Positions 44,903-57,831 of a stretch of 64,000 nt of DNA are shown here, piece after piece. The notes below the pieces were generated by a model, which saw only the letters and a list, made by a program, of their open reading frames with translations, was not told the origin of the DNA and made no database searches. Origin of the DNA: Aspidiotus rigidus (Eukaryota; Arthropoda; Insecta; Hemiptera; Diaspididae). The stretch lies in NCBI GenBank assembly GCA_035079385.1, contig JAVHKY010000043.1, positions 186,001 to 250,000 of the forward strand, in the 5' to 3' direction. Numbering within the stretch: the first letter of the stretch is position 1; each line of letters starts with the position of its first letter. The translations under genes were made by a program, and so were the position numbers.

Positions 44903-47461
44903 GTGGTAATTTCTAGACTTCCGCGGACTGATACTAAATAATAAAAAAAAAAATAATATAATATTCCTACCTGTTTCTCTGTCTTTTAAACTGATTTGTA
45001 AATGAAATAAATCTGCAATTCCCTGAATTTCTTCACTTGTTCTCTAAAGCGGGAATATTGATTAAGTACCTACGTCTTATCACGATGGGAACAGAGGTTG
45101 CTTGACTGGACGTACAATTTTCTGCGTGAGTAATGCGCAGGCGCACGCATTGTGTGAATCAGTGTGACGGGGATGACCCTCATGAATTTCCTCTTTCCAA
45201 CATCTGTATTTGCTCATGAAATGACTCTCAGAAAAATGAGTAGATCGCTGTAACCATAAGAGCTAATCGAGTGAAAATATTAAGTGTTCTAAAGGAAAAT
45301 ATGAGCAACATTTCTGTACACTTCTTTCTATACCTTGGAGTTAGTATAATATGACACGACACAGTATTCCAAAAATGTCAATTTGAAGTAATTTTCAAAC
45401 ATTGAGACGCAATTTGTGAGAAACCTAGAGGAGATGGCGAGAAACGGCATACGGCAAACGGCATAGTATTCATCTTGAAAGATATTTGTACTTCTAGAAA
45501 CACTCTTGCTTAGTTTATGTTCATTCCAAAAGTTTGAAAGTTGTTTGTGTGTATTATTGAGTTCAAACAAAGACAAGGCCGGAAGGTAGCGATTTCACAA
45601 CGTTGCATTTCAAAATCAGTAGATAGGTACAGATTTACATGGATACTTATGGGAAAAAATGAAAAAATGAAAAAATTCGAATACTTTGATTCTTACCCAA
45701 ATAAAACAGGGTTTCAGAAAAAATGAAAAGAATATAATTTGAAGATCAAACGATTTTCTATTTTTGAAGCCCTAGTTTAGTATAAAATTGGTGGAGTACA
45801 AGAGGAGTTATCATCGTTTGAAAATTATAAATCAGGTAAGGTACACAGAGCAGTACAGTTCCTGTAAAGTTACACCGCACCAATGAACATATGAACCACC
45901 CTGATAAACGTCACTAAACATTTGATCGTAGGGCATATATACACCAAAAATGTTTTGTTGTGTTGCGCCGGATCCAATCCCATTTGGTTAATGGGGGAAT
46001 GTTGTCGACAAAATGTTTAAAGAATCATGTTGCTAAATGAGTGCACTAGTGCGATAAGCGAAGTTACCACATTTTTCAGTGCGCTAAATCAGTCAACTGA
46101 TGTTAATCACACCATTCACATAGGTAATACCCTACTTTACGCATTGTGTAGAGTGCTCTAAATCGCGTTATCGTGTAGGTATGAGTTGAACAAATTCAAT
46201 TTAACTGGTTGCTCTCGAATAATCTAGAAAAAGTATATTCGAATTTCACGTATTTTCATGAAAAATTGAAGAGAACAATTTAAATTGTTTATACAGCAGC
46301 TGTAATTTCCTCTCGAATGTGTTCAATTAAAAAATTTTTTGTTAAAAAAAAATATTCGATGAAAATGTGTTAGCCAAATACAAGTACGCCAGAAATGAGT
46401 AGTTGTAGGTACGTGTGATGCTGGTATTGGTAGGTGGATGGAAGTTCGATACAGGAACTTTCGAAAGCACTGAGTTTAAAATCAGATTGCGAAAAACGCG
46501 AAGTGTTTCATGTTGGACTGACCGAAAGATTTATTAACACAATTAATACACTTTTACAAAAAATATGCGGGCAATAATTTCGCGGCAAACTTTATGACTA
46601 GAGACCGGATTCGATGGCATTTGTCAAATCATTTCCTGAAGAGCGGGAAGCATGAAAACCAAATACAAGTACGTTTCGGGGGGTAGGGAGCCTGGGAAAA
46701 AATTTTTATTGTGCCAAAAAATGCCAAAGAGGGAATAAATGCCAAAAACGAGTATAAATGCCACATAATGCCAAAAAGTGGTGAAATTGCTGAAGTAAAA
46801 AAATACCGAAGAAAAACAGAGAGAAAAAAGAGGTTAAACTTCAATTATATGGTAATATCAACGAGAAAAGAGAAATATAATACTTTATTCTCATACTACC
46901 ATCGCATCGGCTGAGTCATAAATTCATGACCGATCGCCGTTACAATTTTACTCAAGAGAATTTTGAAAAACATTTAATTATCATGTTACAACCCAGGAAT
47001 ACTACTTGAGTTGGTTGTGCATGCCTTTCAATCATTCTTTTTGTTTTTTTTTTGTGTTTTTATTTTTTTCGGCTCGTAGAGTTTCAACTGGGAAAAGCTA
47101 CACGTTTCTTCCCCATTTGAAGCCCGGTTTCCCCTACAAATACCTAAAGCCTAGGGCTTAAACTGGGAACTTTGTTGACTAGGGAGTTGAGATATTTACT
47201 GAAATGATCAGAGGGTTGAAACAATAATTGTCGTACGCTCTGAGGATTCGTTTTCTACGCATACTTTGCTATTGACCACCTGACTGAAATGGAATAGACT
47301 TGCCCTCTGGTCGGATGGTCGAAATTTTACCGAGGGCGCTGATTATATTACTCTACTTATTAACATCTTTTCGCACGGCTGTCAATTGATTATGTTGGGT
47401 TCCTAATTATATTCGCATCTAATTGATCGACTTTTTTTTTGTTTTTCCGTTTTCTCTAAAG
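44903..47461 (+). other. Intronic sequence before the FN1b/FN2a exon
   Basis: 46710-46790 repeats 'atgccaaaaa' irregularly. No gene or clear transposon recognised. Confidence 0.5.
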
Positions 47462-47753
47462 ACACCTGGTTGTATGCAGACGTGAGTAGTCAGTTACGTG
47501 GCACATTGATAGAAGAGTTACGCCCAGCGACTAAGTACAGATTTCGAGTTTTAGCTGAAGGTCCGGCCGGCCAAAGTAAACCAAGTGAAGAAATTCTCGT
47601 CACCACCGAACCTCAAAAACCATCGGGACCGCCACTCAACCTACAAATAGAAGCTGTCTCATCGAACGAATTGGCCGTCACGTGGCTTCCACCGCATATT
47701 GATTCGCGTAACGGCGATATCCTAGGCTACAACGTCGGATTTCGCGAAGAAAG
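47462..47753 (+). CDS. Dscam2: Dscam exon: FN1 C-terminal part plus FN2 N-terminal part
   Basis: 292 nt, phase 1 in, phase 2 out, acceptor 'tttctctaaag', donor GAAAG|gtatac. It encodes DTWLYADVSSQLRGTLIEEL, RPATKYRFRVLAEGPAGQSK, PSEEILVTTEPQKPSGPPLN, then FN2 with SSNELAVTWLPPHIDSRNGD and ILGYNVGFREE. The motif L-x-P-x-T-x-Y-x-F/R-V is the FN3 E-F signature. A 6.4-kb intron precedes and a 14-kb intron follows. Confidence 0.94.
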
Positions 47754-48195
47754 GTATACTTCGTACAACAATCAATTAGAGATTATTCCCATAAAAGAAA
47801 AGTTTTCAACGAGCTGTCTGATAGCGCACTGATATACATTTCGCTAGTTCATAACTTATTGTGTGTTGCCAGTTAGTGTTATCAGACAGTTCACATAAGG
47901 ACAAATGATGTGAAGAAAAAAAAAAGAAAAAATATGCATCACATTTATGAGATTAATTTCTTGCGGTCAAAAGTTCATTACAATTATTTTAGTTATTGCA
48001 TCAAAGAGAGTAGTTACATCAATCGAAGGGAAGAAAATAATATTATTTCAATTTACAGGACGCATTTTAAAATGATGATTAGGTATCTTGAAATCTTGAA
48101 AATATTCTTTACTCGCGCTTCGCGCTCGCTGTGTTGTGGTAACAGACTGGCGCTTTGCGCTCGCTGATTTGGGACGACGGTCTACATAACAGAGC

Positions 48196-48466
48196 CTTAG
48201 ACCATACAACAGATAGACCGAGCATAACAATGAATCTTTGAACGGAGGACATGATAAGAATACACATAAGAAAATAAGGGGGACTGGACCTTGTTTACAA
48301 ATTTGATGGGCGGCGCGGGTATACAGTGTGTTTCACTGCTCCGCGCGTTCACCCGCGTTGCCTTCATTGAGGTCCAGTCCCCCTTATTTTCTTATCATGT
48401 CTTCCGTTCAACGCGTTGTACACACGTATATGGCCGATGCTCGGTCTATCTGTTGTATGGTCTAAG
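48196..48466. mobile_element. Palindromic MITE, copy 1, perfect 8-bp target duplication
   Basis: 271 bp with ends cttagaccatacaacagata continuing gaccgagcat, and an exact inverted end. A second inner inverted pair contains 'ataagggggactggacc'. AACAGAGC at 48188-48195 and 48467-48474 is a perfect target duplication. No coding capacity. An 8-bp duplication fits a hAT-like (or P-like) family. Confidence 0.95.
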
Positions 48467-48514
48467 AACAGAGCGAACTTTCATTCCCACTTTTCATAGT
48501 TTTCACGTCGTATA

Positions 48515-48785
48515 CTTAGACCATACAACAGATAGACCGAGCATAGTAATGAATCTTTGAACGGAGAACATGATAAGAATACACATAAGAAAATAAGGGG
48601 GACTGGACCTTGTTTACAAGTTTGATGAGCGGCGCGGGTGTACGGTGCGTTTCACTGCTCCGCGCGTTCACCCGCGTTGCCTTCATTGAGGTCCAGTCCC
48701 CCTTATTTTCTTATCATGTCTTCCGTTCAACGCGTTGTACACGCTTATATGGCCGATGCTCGGTCTATCTGTTGTATGGTCTAAG
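48515..48785. mobile_element. Palindromic MITE, copy 2, perfect 8-bp target duplication
   Basis: 271 bp, nearly identical to the copy at 48196-48466 in the same orientation and 48 bp away. GTCGTATA at 48507-48514 and 48786-48793 is its own target duplication, so the two are independent insertions and not one tandem duplication. Confidence 0.95.
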
Positions 48786-49229
48786 GTCGTATACACAATA
48801 CACACACACAGTTCAGAACTAAGCCATCACAGCGCCAGGCGCTGGCATATCATTCTGTCCTACTCCTACATCTGTCTCAGTCCTTAATCTGTCAACAGCA
48901 AGACTTGGGTTTCTCCTATTCAATAACAATAATATAATTATTCTTTTTCAGAAATTCTCCAAGACCCCACCAAATCTCATTATGGCCATATTTTAATACC
49001 AATGAAATTTTCTTCATTAGATATCTACCGGTATCAAATAATTTGATTGATGAATACCTAGAACAGAGCAGATATCATTTCAAGCGGTTCTGTATTCATA
49101 ATTTAAACTACAATTCTATCTAACTGCGTATATTTGCCATGGGTGTTCCTTGAAATCTTGAATCCAGTGAAGTCGAGAATTGATGCTATTTTATTTTTCA
49201 TCTATCAGTATTGCATATAATTCGAATTG

Positions 49230-50165
49230 ATAAATAAATTAGATCAGATCATTTCATGCGATCGAAGATCACGTTCTGTATTTATAATTCGAACCACAAT
49301 TCTATTTATTATGCAATGGGTCAAAAACACATCGAACTACTCGCTACCTCTTTTTAAACTCTTTCTCCCATTAATGAGTAATGGTCCACTCGCGCTTGTC
49401 AGTCTTTTCATCCGATCGACTTCACTCACAGAAGAAAACAGAAAACCAGGGAAATATTTTGGATTGGTATTCTCATGAAATCTCGAGTTCAACTTTTGGC
49501 TACCTAGGCCTAATTCTACTTCGTTCCAAATTTCATAATTCACGAAAAACCGAAGGTAGATGCCATCAAGCGAATCAATAATACCCAATAAAATATCTAC
49601 ATCTTCCGATATTATGGAACAATTTTCAGTTGCGTTTCGTTATTACCTACTTCTGAAATAAATCTCATCGTTTCTTAATTCAGTTCTCTTTCAATTTCGA
49701 ACAGTATCGCACTGAAACAGCAGAGTGATAATACGAAACAGAGGATGATGATATAATAGATCACGTTCTGTATTCATAATTCGAACCACGATTCTATTTA
49801 TGCAATCGATCAAAAACACACCCAACTACTTTCTATTTCTCCGATCGACTTTCCTCACAAAACAAAACAGAAAACCAGGACAATACCCATTCTCAGGAAA
49901 TCTTGAGTTGAACTCTTGGCTAGTTCTACTTTGTTCCGAATTTCATGATTCACGAAAGGCCGAAGCTAGATGCGATCATGAATAAATAATACGCACTAAA
50001 ATATCTACGTCGTCCGATATTATCAGACAATTTGGAATTTTGTTTCGTTATTTCGTTATTATTTCTGAATAATAATATTATTTCTGAAATAAATCTCATC
50101 ATTTGGTTTCTCAGATGAGTTGCGTGTTCTCTTCCAACTTCCGATTTCGAACTAAAACAGCCGAG
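49230..50165. repeat. Two tandem units of about 450-500 bp, plus partial unit upstream
   Basis: Shared in order: 'gatcacgttctgtat', 'aattcgaaccac', 'tcaaaaacaca', 'ccgatcgact', 'acagaaaaccagg', 'atttcat.attcacgaaa'. A shorter relative is at 49080-49110 and another at 34560-34750. Confidence 0.75.
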
Positions 50166-50534
50166 TGATAATAATGACAGAATGATAGCGCCTTAAGAAT
50201 GATGATGATAATAAAACTTTTCTAGACCAATAAGAATAAAGCATCAACTACGGCGATGGCCGACTGATAGCACCCTTGATGTTCCTACGTTACAATTTAC
50301 TGATTACACCGACCGACCGACCGACGTATACGCAATGTTTACAAAGTGTGCTTTATTATATAGGATAATATTAAAAACTTTCTTGTCCATCATGGTTAGA
50401 AAAATGATGATAGCTATCATTCATTCTGGAAGCTGGAACTGCGGTGGTAGTGACTACTGCGTAAGACGCCTTTCCTAGAACTATTCGTCCGTAGCTGTAT
50501 GGTGGAGGGTTCAGAATAAAATTGTATTTCGCAG

Positions 50535-51031
50535 ACTCTGGGCTCAGTGGCGCAGCGGTAGAATCTCGTCTTTGTGATTCAAAGGTCCCAGGTTTGATAC
50601 CAGCCGCGGATAAGCGTTAGCCGTAACAAGTTTATTCACGAAAGCTCACTTCGAACACCGTGTTACGTGCTAACGTCACTGAGCCGATCAACCCGTTTCA
50701 GCATCGAGTCGGATAAATTCAGGAGTGGGATTTACCGACAATATCAAAACGCTCAAACGGGCCTATGTGTGAGACGGAATGGTTGTGGATCTGGTTCAGC
50801 ATCGAGAAGACGCGGTTAATCGGCTAAACCAGCCTTCCCCATCTCGCACATAAGTTGGCGCAATATAAATGTAGGAAAAATGAGATAAGGGTGATAATGA
50901 CGCTTAATTCGTCACCTTCTCAAGCCGGACTTGGTCACCGTGGGAAGTGTAGATATGTATACCGCAGTTCGTTATAGTTGCGAGGCCGTTGGCCAAAAAT
51001 TGGCGTAATTAAGGCTGTTATTATTATTATC
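50535..51031 (+). mobile_element. tRNA-derived SINE with TTA-repeat tail
   Basis: The 5' part has A box tggcgcagcggtagaat (50548-) and B box ggtttgatacc (50591-50601) with tRNA spacing. A non-tRNA body of about 410 bp follows, and the 3' end is ttattattattat (51018-51030). Outer tRNA stems are not preserved, so it is not a tRNA gene. A LINE lies immediately after the tail in the opposite orientation. Confidence 0.82.
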
Positions 51032-51143
51032 CCGAGGCGCACAATCTGTACAGTTATATATACATATATATGTGTACAGTTGGGTTAAATTACATTTCCA
51101 GCGCGGGAGCGTAAATGCTCCAAGCGCTGAGAACGTTTACAAT

Positions 51144-52105
51144 TCACCAAAAAACATCCTGACCATGCTGCATGCATACCTTAATTACAATAGCTTTTTG
51201 CATTCTGCTTATAATATATTTATCGTATCTTAATCCTATTTTCTTTAGATTTTCCCGTAGTTGCGGGTGAACGAGTGCCGTGCTGCTGATTACTATGGGG
51301 ATGACCTCCACTTTTTCAATCTTCCATATTTTTCTTATCTCCCTAGTTAGTTCGACATACTTTCTCTTCTTTTCTTCATACGTTGATTTCATATTATGAG
51401 CGTTGGGGATAGCTATGTCTATGAGCTGTGCTTGCTTTTTCAACTTGTCAAACACTATGATGTCCGGTCTGTTGTGGATAGCTTCCCGGTCTGTTCGGAT
51501 AGTTCTATCCCAGTATATTGTATATCGTTCTGACTCTATTATGCTTTCAGGATCATATTTGTAATACGGCGTACTGTCACTCTTTCCTACAGTGATTTTC
51601 ATGATTTCCTGGTGCAGTATTTTACCGACCGCGTCCTGTCTGCTTTTGTATTCAGAGGCAACTAGTTGTGTACAGCCATTCAGAATGTGTTGAATTGTCT
51701 CACCTTTGCTGCCACATTTCCGGCATTTATCCACAACGGTTGGATCTTTGAGTATCACCTTTTTGTATGTAGTTGTTTGTAGGTACCACTTGGTCTTGAA
51801 TAGCAAACATAAACCCCTCTGTTTCTGGAAATATGTCGCCTCGGCTTATCCATTCGCATGACATTTCTTTGTGTACTTCGTTTGATTAAGTTCATGGTAG
51901 AATCTTCCAGGATAGATTTATCCTTCCAGGCTAGCGTTCGTTCTGTGGCTCTTTCTTTTGCTCTATCGCTGAAATCCAAATTTTCGTTGTTTAGGTTAGC
52001 CGGGGTTAGTTTTTCATCTGAGTGAATAAGTGCTGCTAGTATAGGATTTGTTTCTCTCTTTTTCCACATATATTTCCTTATGTTTGCTATTTGATTATCC
52101 TGCAT
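51144..52105 (-). pseudogene. Zinc finger and restriction-like endonuclease part of the LINE
   Basis: In 51806-51144 a CCHC finger is at residues 28-45 (CRKCGSKGETIQHILNGC). The nuclease core reads RPDIIVFDKLKKQAQLIDIA (113-132) followed by IPNAHNMKSTYEEKKRKY, matching the R/PD...D...K layout of R2-type endonucleases. The C-terminus ends HGQDVFW. 52105-51755 is the connecting segment in another frame (SDRAKERATERTLAWKDKSI). Confidence 0.85.
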
Positions 52106-52186
52106 GCCTGCTATGTCAAGTATTCCTCGTCCTCCCTCTTTTCTAGGAGTTATGGTCCTTTCTATCGCAGATTTCGGATGGTGACA

Positions 52187-53826
52187 TCAGTTTTTTGTTA
52201 GTATCTTTCGCGTATGTCTTTGTAATTCGTTGATTTCGGTGTCATTCCAGTGGATTATACCAAACGAGTAGGTGAGGACTGATATTGCGTAGACGTTAAT
52301 TGCTTTGATACGGTGTCCACTATTTAGTCCCGAACGGCATATTGATTGGAGCCTTAATTGAAATTCTTTGCTCAACTTCTGCTTGACAATATTTTTCTCA
52401 GTCATCCTTCTTTGCTCCATTCCTAAATATTTATATGTTTCTTCTCCTCTTAGTGCCTCAATTGTTAACTCTTCTTCGCCCATGTTGACGGCTGCGTCAA
52501 TGGTCTTCTGTGCGCCTTTTTCCATTGTCATTGTTCGACATTTATCTATACCAAATCCCATCCTAATATCGTTTGAGAACAATAAAGAGGAATACTCCGA
52601 CGTGGAGTAAAAAAATGCAAACCGCAGAAAAAATGAATTTTACTCCACGTCGGAGTATTCCTCTTTATTGTTTAGTATGGATAGCCGTAACTTAAAGGAA
52701 CGGATTCGTGTAATCGTTTGAGAAGTCAGTAGTATTTTTGAGGGGTTTTTTCATTTCTCGATTGTTTTTCGCGTACAGCTTCAGATCATCCATATAAAAG
52801 AGATGTGAGAGCATCTGGCCTCTTTCGTTTATTCTTCTTATCTCATATCCTATTCTTTCATTGTTGAGCATGTTTGATAGTGGGTTAAGAGCTAGGCAAA
52901 ACCAGACTGAACTGAGAGAGTCACCTTAAAATATTCCTCGTCGGATCTTGATGTTTCGGATTGTCAATTGATTGTTTCTTTTTCCTAGGATTAGAGTTGT
53001 TTCCCATTTCGTCATTGTGTATTCCAAAAATTTTACCAGTTTTTATCAATCTTATAGATTTCCAGAATATCAGTGAGCCACGTATGGGGTACCGAGTCAA
53101 ACGCTTTTGCGTAATCTATGAATGCGGTGTGTAAATTTCTTTTGACTTGTATGCCTGCTTTGTGATTACTGTATCAATCAGGAGCTGCTCCTTGCACCCT
53201 AAAGATCCTCTCTGGCATCCTTTCTGTTGTGTTGCGATTATTCTCTGTTCATCACAGTGAGCATTTATTTTTTGGGCGATGTTATAATTTTATAAAGTGT
53301 GCATAGGCAGGCTATTGGGCGATACTTTGCTGGATTTTTGCTATACTCGCCTTTTGGTAACAAATAGGTCCTTCCTTTTGTGAGGTATTCCGGCAAGAGC
53401 TCTGGGTCTTCTAGTACTTCATTTATGAGTTCACTTGTGCATTTTTTTGTACCAATAATTTTGGATTCCATCTATACCTGTAGCTTTCCAATTTTGCATT
53501 CTTTTTAGTGTTTTCTTCAATTCTACTATGCTAACTTTATGGTCCTTCATTTCTGGCAATCCTGTTCTTTCGTTCCGTTCCAGTTCTTCCTTGATCCACC
53601 CAGCTTCTCTGTTGTGCTCCACTGGTCTTGTCCAAATATTTTCCCAGAATTCTCTTGTTTCTTCCTGACCAGGTATCTCAATGTTTTCCTGTGGTTCATT
53701 ATTGTTTCTAATGCTTCGGTAGAATAATTTTTCACTGGTGACAAAGTTTTTGTTGTCAATTCTTCTCTTTTCACTGATCTTATACCTTCCCAGTCTGGCA
53801 CTTAGAACGGTCAGTTTTTGTTTCAA
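52187..53826 (-). pseudogene. Reverse transcriptase part of the REL-endonuclease LINE
   Basis: 53826-53431 has NWKATGIDGIQNYWYKK; 53471-53265 has RTYLLPKGEYSKNPAKYRPI (RT entry motif). Near 52930 GDSLSSVWFCLALNPLSNML is readable, with a stop for the Gln before it; the catalytic box FYMDDLKLYA is at about 52771-52799 (YMDD 52785-52796). After the insertion at 52580-52712, FSNDIRMGFGIDKCRTMTME and YKYLGMEQRRM follow (52582-52187). Confidence 0.85.
52580..52712. mobile_element. 133-bp hairpin insertion in the LINE, 12-bp target duplication
   Basis: ATCGTTTGAGAA occurs at 52568-52579 and 52713-52724, and the LINE reading frame (DFSND / FSNDIRM) is duplicated accordingly. The insert has about 31-bp inverted arms (left aataaagaggaatactccga, continuing cgtggagtaaa), a loop with 'aaatgcaaaccgcagaaaa', and a 42-bp tail. 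The loop and 'gagtaaa' context match the Penelope 3' tail at 22612-22650. Confidence 0.85.
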
Positions 53827-53984
53827 GGTATCAATAAATTCTTTTATTTTGCTGTTCTCTTCATACTTAGAAGGTTTTTTATTTCTTATTTCGTGGGTAA
53901 TTTTCTTTACCTTATTCTCTAGTCTTTTAGATCGAATCCCTTTTTGATATTGCGTTAATTGACCTAGTTGTTTCCTTATTCCTT

Positions 53985-54806
53985 CTATTCTGTGTCCAGT
54001 CTCTTCTGCCAGGTTGGTTTTCCATCTTTGTTTTGTTTGTTTTTTCCTGCATCAGCACAGCTGTATTTGATTTTGCCTGAATTGATCCTCACCACTGTGG
54101 CCGCTTCACAGTATACAAGTCCTGTTAACTGTATTAAATTTGTACATTCCGTTGCTCTTTTTGGCATGATTTCTCCATTTATAACTTTCATGGTCTCATT
54201 TATTTTCTTATTCAACCGTATCTTTGGGATTTGCGGCCTTTCTTCGGGGTTTTTTCCCCTGAACTCGGTCTCTGTCTTTTCAAATTCCTCTTTGACTTGC
54301 TGGATAAATTCGGTATTTTCTTTGTTCGTGAGATCTGTTATATAATTGATTTCTGCTGGTCTGTTATTATCTATCCCTTGGAATTCTTCAACTGATGTGT
54401 TTTCTTCAATGGGGTTGTGTCCATTGTTGGTCAGCAGCTTTCCTTTTATGTCTTCCTCAATTTTCCGGAGTTCGTTGTCATTCATCAATTTATTCTTTTC
54501 GATTGTCCTTTTCTGATCTGCAATTCTTTGTTCGGTTACGTTCATTAGCGGGAATTGCTCTTTGAATTTCTTATGCAGTGTTTTTCTGTATGGGATGTTT
54601 GGGTTCGATACTGTGATCTCGTAAAAGCTTCGCATTATGGCCACATTCATTTCATGGGTCCATTTTAAGCGTTGCCTTGTTTTACTCTCCTTGGTGGTCC
54701 CCAAGTTACTTGGGGAAGCACTTTTGGATGTCAAATCCTTTTTTCTTGCTAATTGTTTCACCAGGTTGCTGCAGCTTGGTCCAGCAATGGGTCCTGGTGG
54801 CGGCAC
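53985..54806 (-). pseudogene. N-terminal part of the REL-endonuclease LINE
   Basis: 273 codons. Residues about 48-105 (RLKWTHEMNVAIMRSFYEIT ... TEQRIADQKRTI) look like a Myb-type or helix-turn-helix DNA-binding segment common at the start of such LINE proteins. The frame breaks near 53985 and resumes in the next frame (53826-53431), joining at KQKLTVLSARLGRYKISEKR. Function as target-site binding is inference. Confidence 0.7.
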
Positions 54807-55490
54807 GATGTCATTCCCAACTGGAGGCGCCGCGTTTTCAGTCTCGTCCGAGGTTTTCTTCTAGCTGCGTGTTCTAACCATTATTGCTCGTTTGCTCGTT
54901 TTATACCTTCCGACAGGTTTTTTTTTTTTTTTTTTTTTTTTTTGGTTGGTGAGACCTACGCGCAGTACTTAACCCGGTTGAATGGAAGTGAAGGCGTGAT
55001 TCGTAGGATTTCTCTCACCTTTCGGGACTATTTCTTGCAGATCATTCGACCAGAATGGGCTGCTCGGACCCCATGTCTGGAAGGCTTTCGTTACGACTGT
55101 CACCGGGTTTAGTATTGAGTTTTCCTTCTGCTGTATGACCCCCCATCTCCATTACAATACCTCAGCTCTTCTGCATCATAGGCACCCGCTCTTGAATGCG
55201 AGGGATGGGTGGAACTTTTGTTGCTTTTCACGGCTTTGGCCGGGTGTTATCATCGGAGTTTTCCTTCTCCTCAGGTTGGTTTTAATCTCGGAGTTTTCCT
55301 TCTCCTGCGTCCATCTGCATCTGTCGCCACCCAACTATGTTGCTTGGCTTAACAGGGCCGCCGCGTGTAGGCTGCAGATTGGGCTTGGACTTCAGCAAAT
55401 GGTTCTGGATTCCCACTGGACGGGTTTCCTGTAGATCAGAAGAGTCGCCTCTCACTACTGATCCCGTTTGGCCCCTTATTATTATTCCGC

Positions 55491-56185
<695 letters not shown>

Positions 56186-56189
56186 ATTT

Positions 56190-56580
56190 CTGCCGTACAA
56201 AGTTAAATTAATGTATGTGCGAAAACAACGATCACCGAGACGAGGCTTTCGGATCAATATAGATAGGCTGTATGTAAGTTGGTAACGAAGCTTCGTATTC
56301 ACACACCACTACTTTCACAGTCGATTGCATATAAGTCGATTTTTTTAACGTATATGCATCGCGAGGTGAAAAATGTACCGTATCTGAAGATTGAGCACTT
56401 ATTGATGATAACTATTAATTATTATGATCATTTTAAATTCTACTTTGAAAATTGCTATAAGTGAGCGACTTGAGCGATCTTGATAGCTGGTATCTTTCGA
56501 ACACATTTTTTAATATTATTTTTGATACTTTTCCGTGATCGTTGTTTTCGCACATACGTCAAATCAACTTTGTACGGCAG
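56190..56580. mobile_element. Foldback/TIR element, 391 bp, target duplication ATTT
   Basis: About 46-bp inverted ends: left ctgccgtacaaagttaaatt, continuing to 'gcgaaaacaacgatcac', mirrored at 56535-56580. ATTT at 56186-56189 and 56581-56584. No transposase. Confidence 0.85.
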
Positions 56581-56584
56581 ATTT

Positions 56585-57830
56585 GGTATCTTTTTTCTAT
56601 GAAATTTTCCTCATTTTCGTTCCACCTACGTATATTTTGTCCAAAATCGGTAGCTTTCGGCAATTAATTCATCATTTTCGGCATTTAACCCATTTTCGGC
56701 AATTTTCGGCAAACTAAGATTTTTACCGACTTTTTTCCTAGCATCTGTGACCTATGACATGAACTTCTAGATCATTTTCAACCGTTCGCCCTCCCAGGAA
56801 GTGATTCGGCAAATGGCAGTGAGAGAATCCGCACTCTATTTATATTGAACACCTTACTGCGTTCTGATCCCGTATCTATAACTATCGAAACAAAATAAAA
56901 AGGATCTGCAGGTCTCCTGTAACAACTTATTGACTTGAGTAAGAGGACGCAGTCACTCATGTAAATTATTTCAAATTTATGTATTTTCTTCTTAGATAAA
57001 ACTCGACTAATTGTGAACTTGTTTAGCGGTACTTGAACGTCCTTCTACTATCTTGCACACCCGAAGGACATGCGTACAATCATGAATGCTTTTATTCACG
57101 AGTAGGTAGTATTTTCCTCCACGTCTCTTTCAATCGTGGCATGTCATTCATTCTTGCGGCTTGATAAAAGGTAGTGATGAAATGATACTTACCTACTTTT
57201 TGTATAATAGTGACCATACTCGTAACCGATCAGGAATTGTGTCATAATTTTTTGTTCACTACATTGGCCCACCTTTTATGAAGTGACGTACAAATAGAAG
57301 TTAAGATCGTATCATGTAAAGAATGATCCTTCGTTTCATTATCCACGGCCAACTGGATTATCTGACCAAACTTTAAATCATGTCGTGAGCTATTTAATTA
57401 CAATGAGCTTATAGGTAGGACACTTACCTATACAGCGAGCGACTGGACCTCCCTGTCAAGCAAGCAGATTTCGATAGTAATTCTGCCGCAGAAATTCAAC
57501 GAGATTTCTGTTGCGATTCGCTGTGTAGCAGATGACGCCCTAAAATCCTGCCATAGATTTATATGCGTTGCGTTGCGTGACGTTCAGAAGCGTAAATCAT
57601 GACGCACCTGATCGTTTTCTGCTTTTTGCGCGGCAGACGATGTAAGGATTTTCTGTTGTTGTCTCCTATTATCTGCGGTAGAAATTTGATGTTTTCGGAT
57701 GCTGTCAGCTGCGTATTGTTGAACAAGCTGAACCCCGTGTTCTGCCGCGTTCAGGTCGAATTAATTACGAAATGAATTCATAAAATGCTTCAAATTTAAT
57801 TTAAAAATTAAATATTCACCCAGAATAAGG
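56585..57830 (+). other. Intronic sequence
   Basis: 'tttcggcaa' words at 56650-56720. 57455-57750 is unusually rich in 'ttctgccgc', 'gcgttcag' and 'cagctgcg' words, also found at 60950-61480, suggesting one repeat family. Confidence 0.5.
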
Positions 57831-57831
57831 A

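Larger units (their letters stand above)
51032..55486 (-). mobile_element. Non-LTR retrotransposon with restriction-like endonuclease, decayed
   Basis: A single broken ORF on the - strand from about 54806 to 51144. An N-terminal helix-turn-helix/Myb-like segment is followed by RT, CCHC zinc finger and a PD-x-D-type endonuclease, the order of R2/R4/NeSL-group elements. It lies between a TTA tail (51018-51030) and a long (ATT)n array (55492-55701). Stops and frameshifts in at least five places and a 133-bp insertion make it inactive. Confidence 0.85.

Noticed and set aside
52671..52712. 18S rRNA-derived origin of the tail, from 'aacttaaaggaa'
   Set aside because: Only a 12-nt word matches and the following bases differ from the rRNA context.
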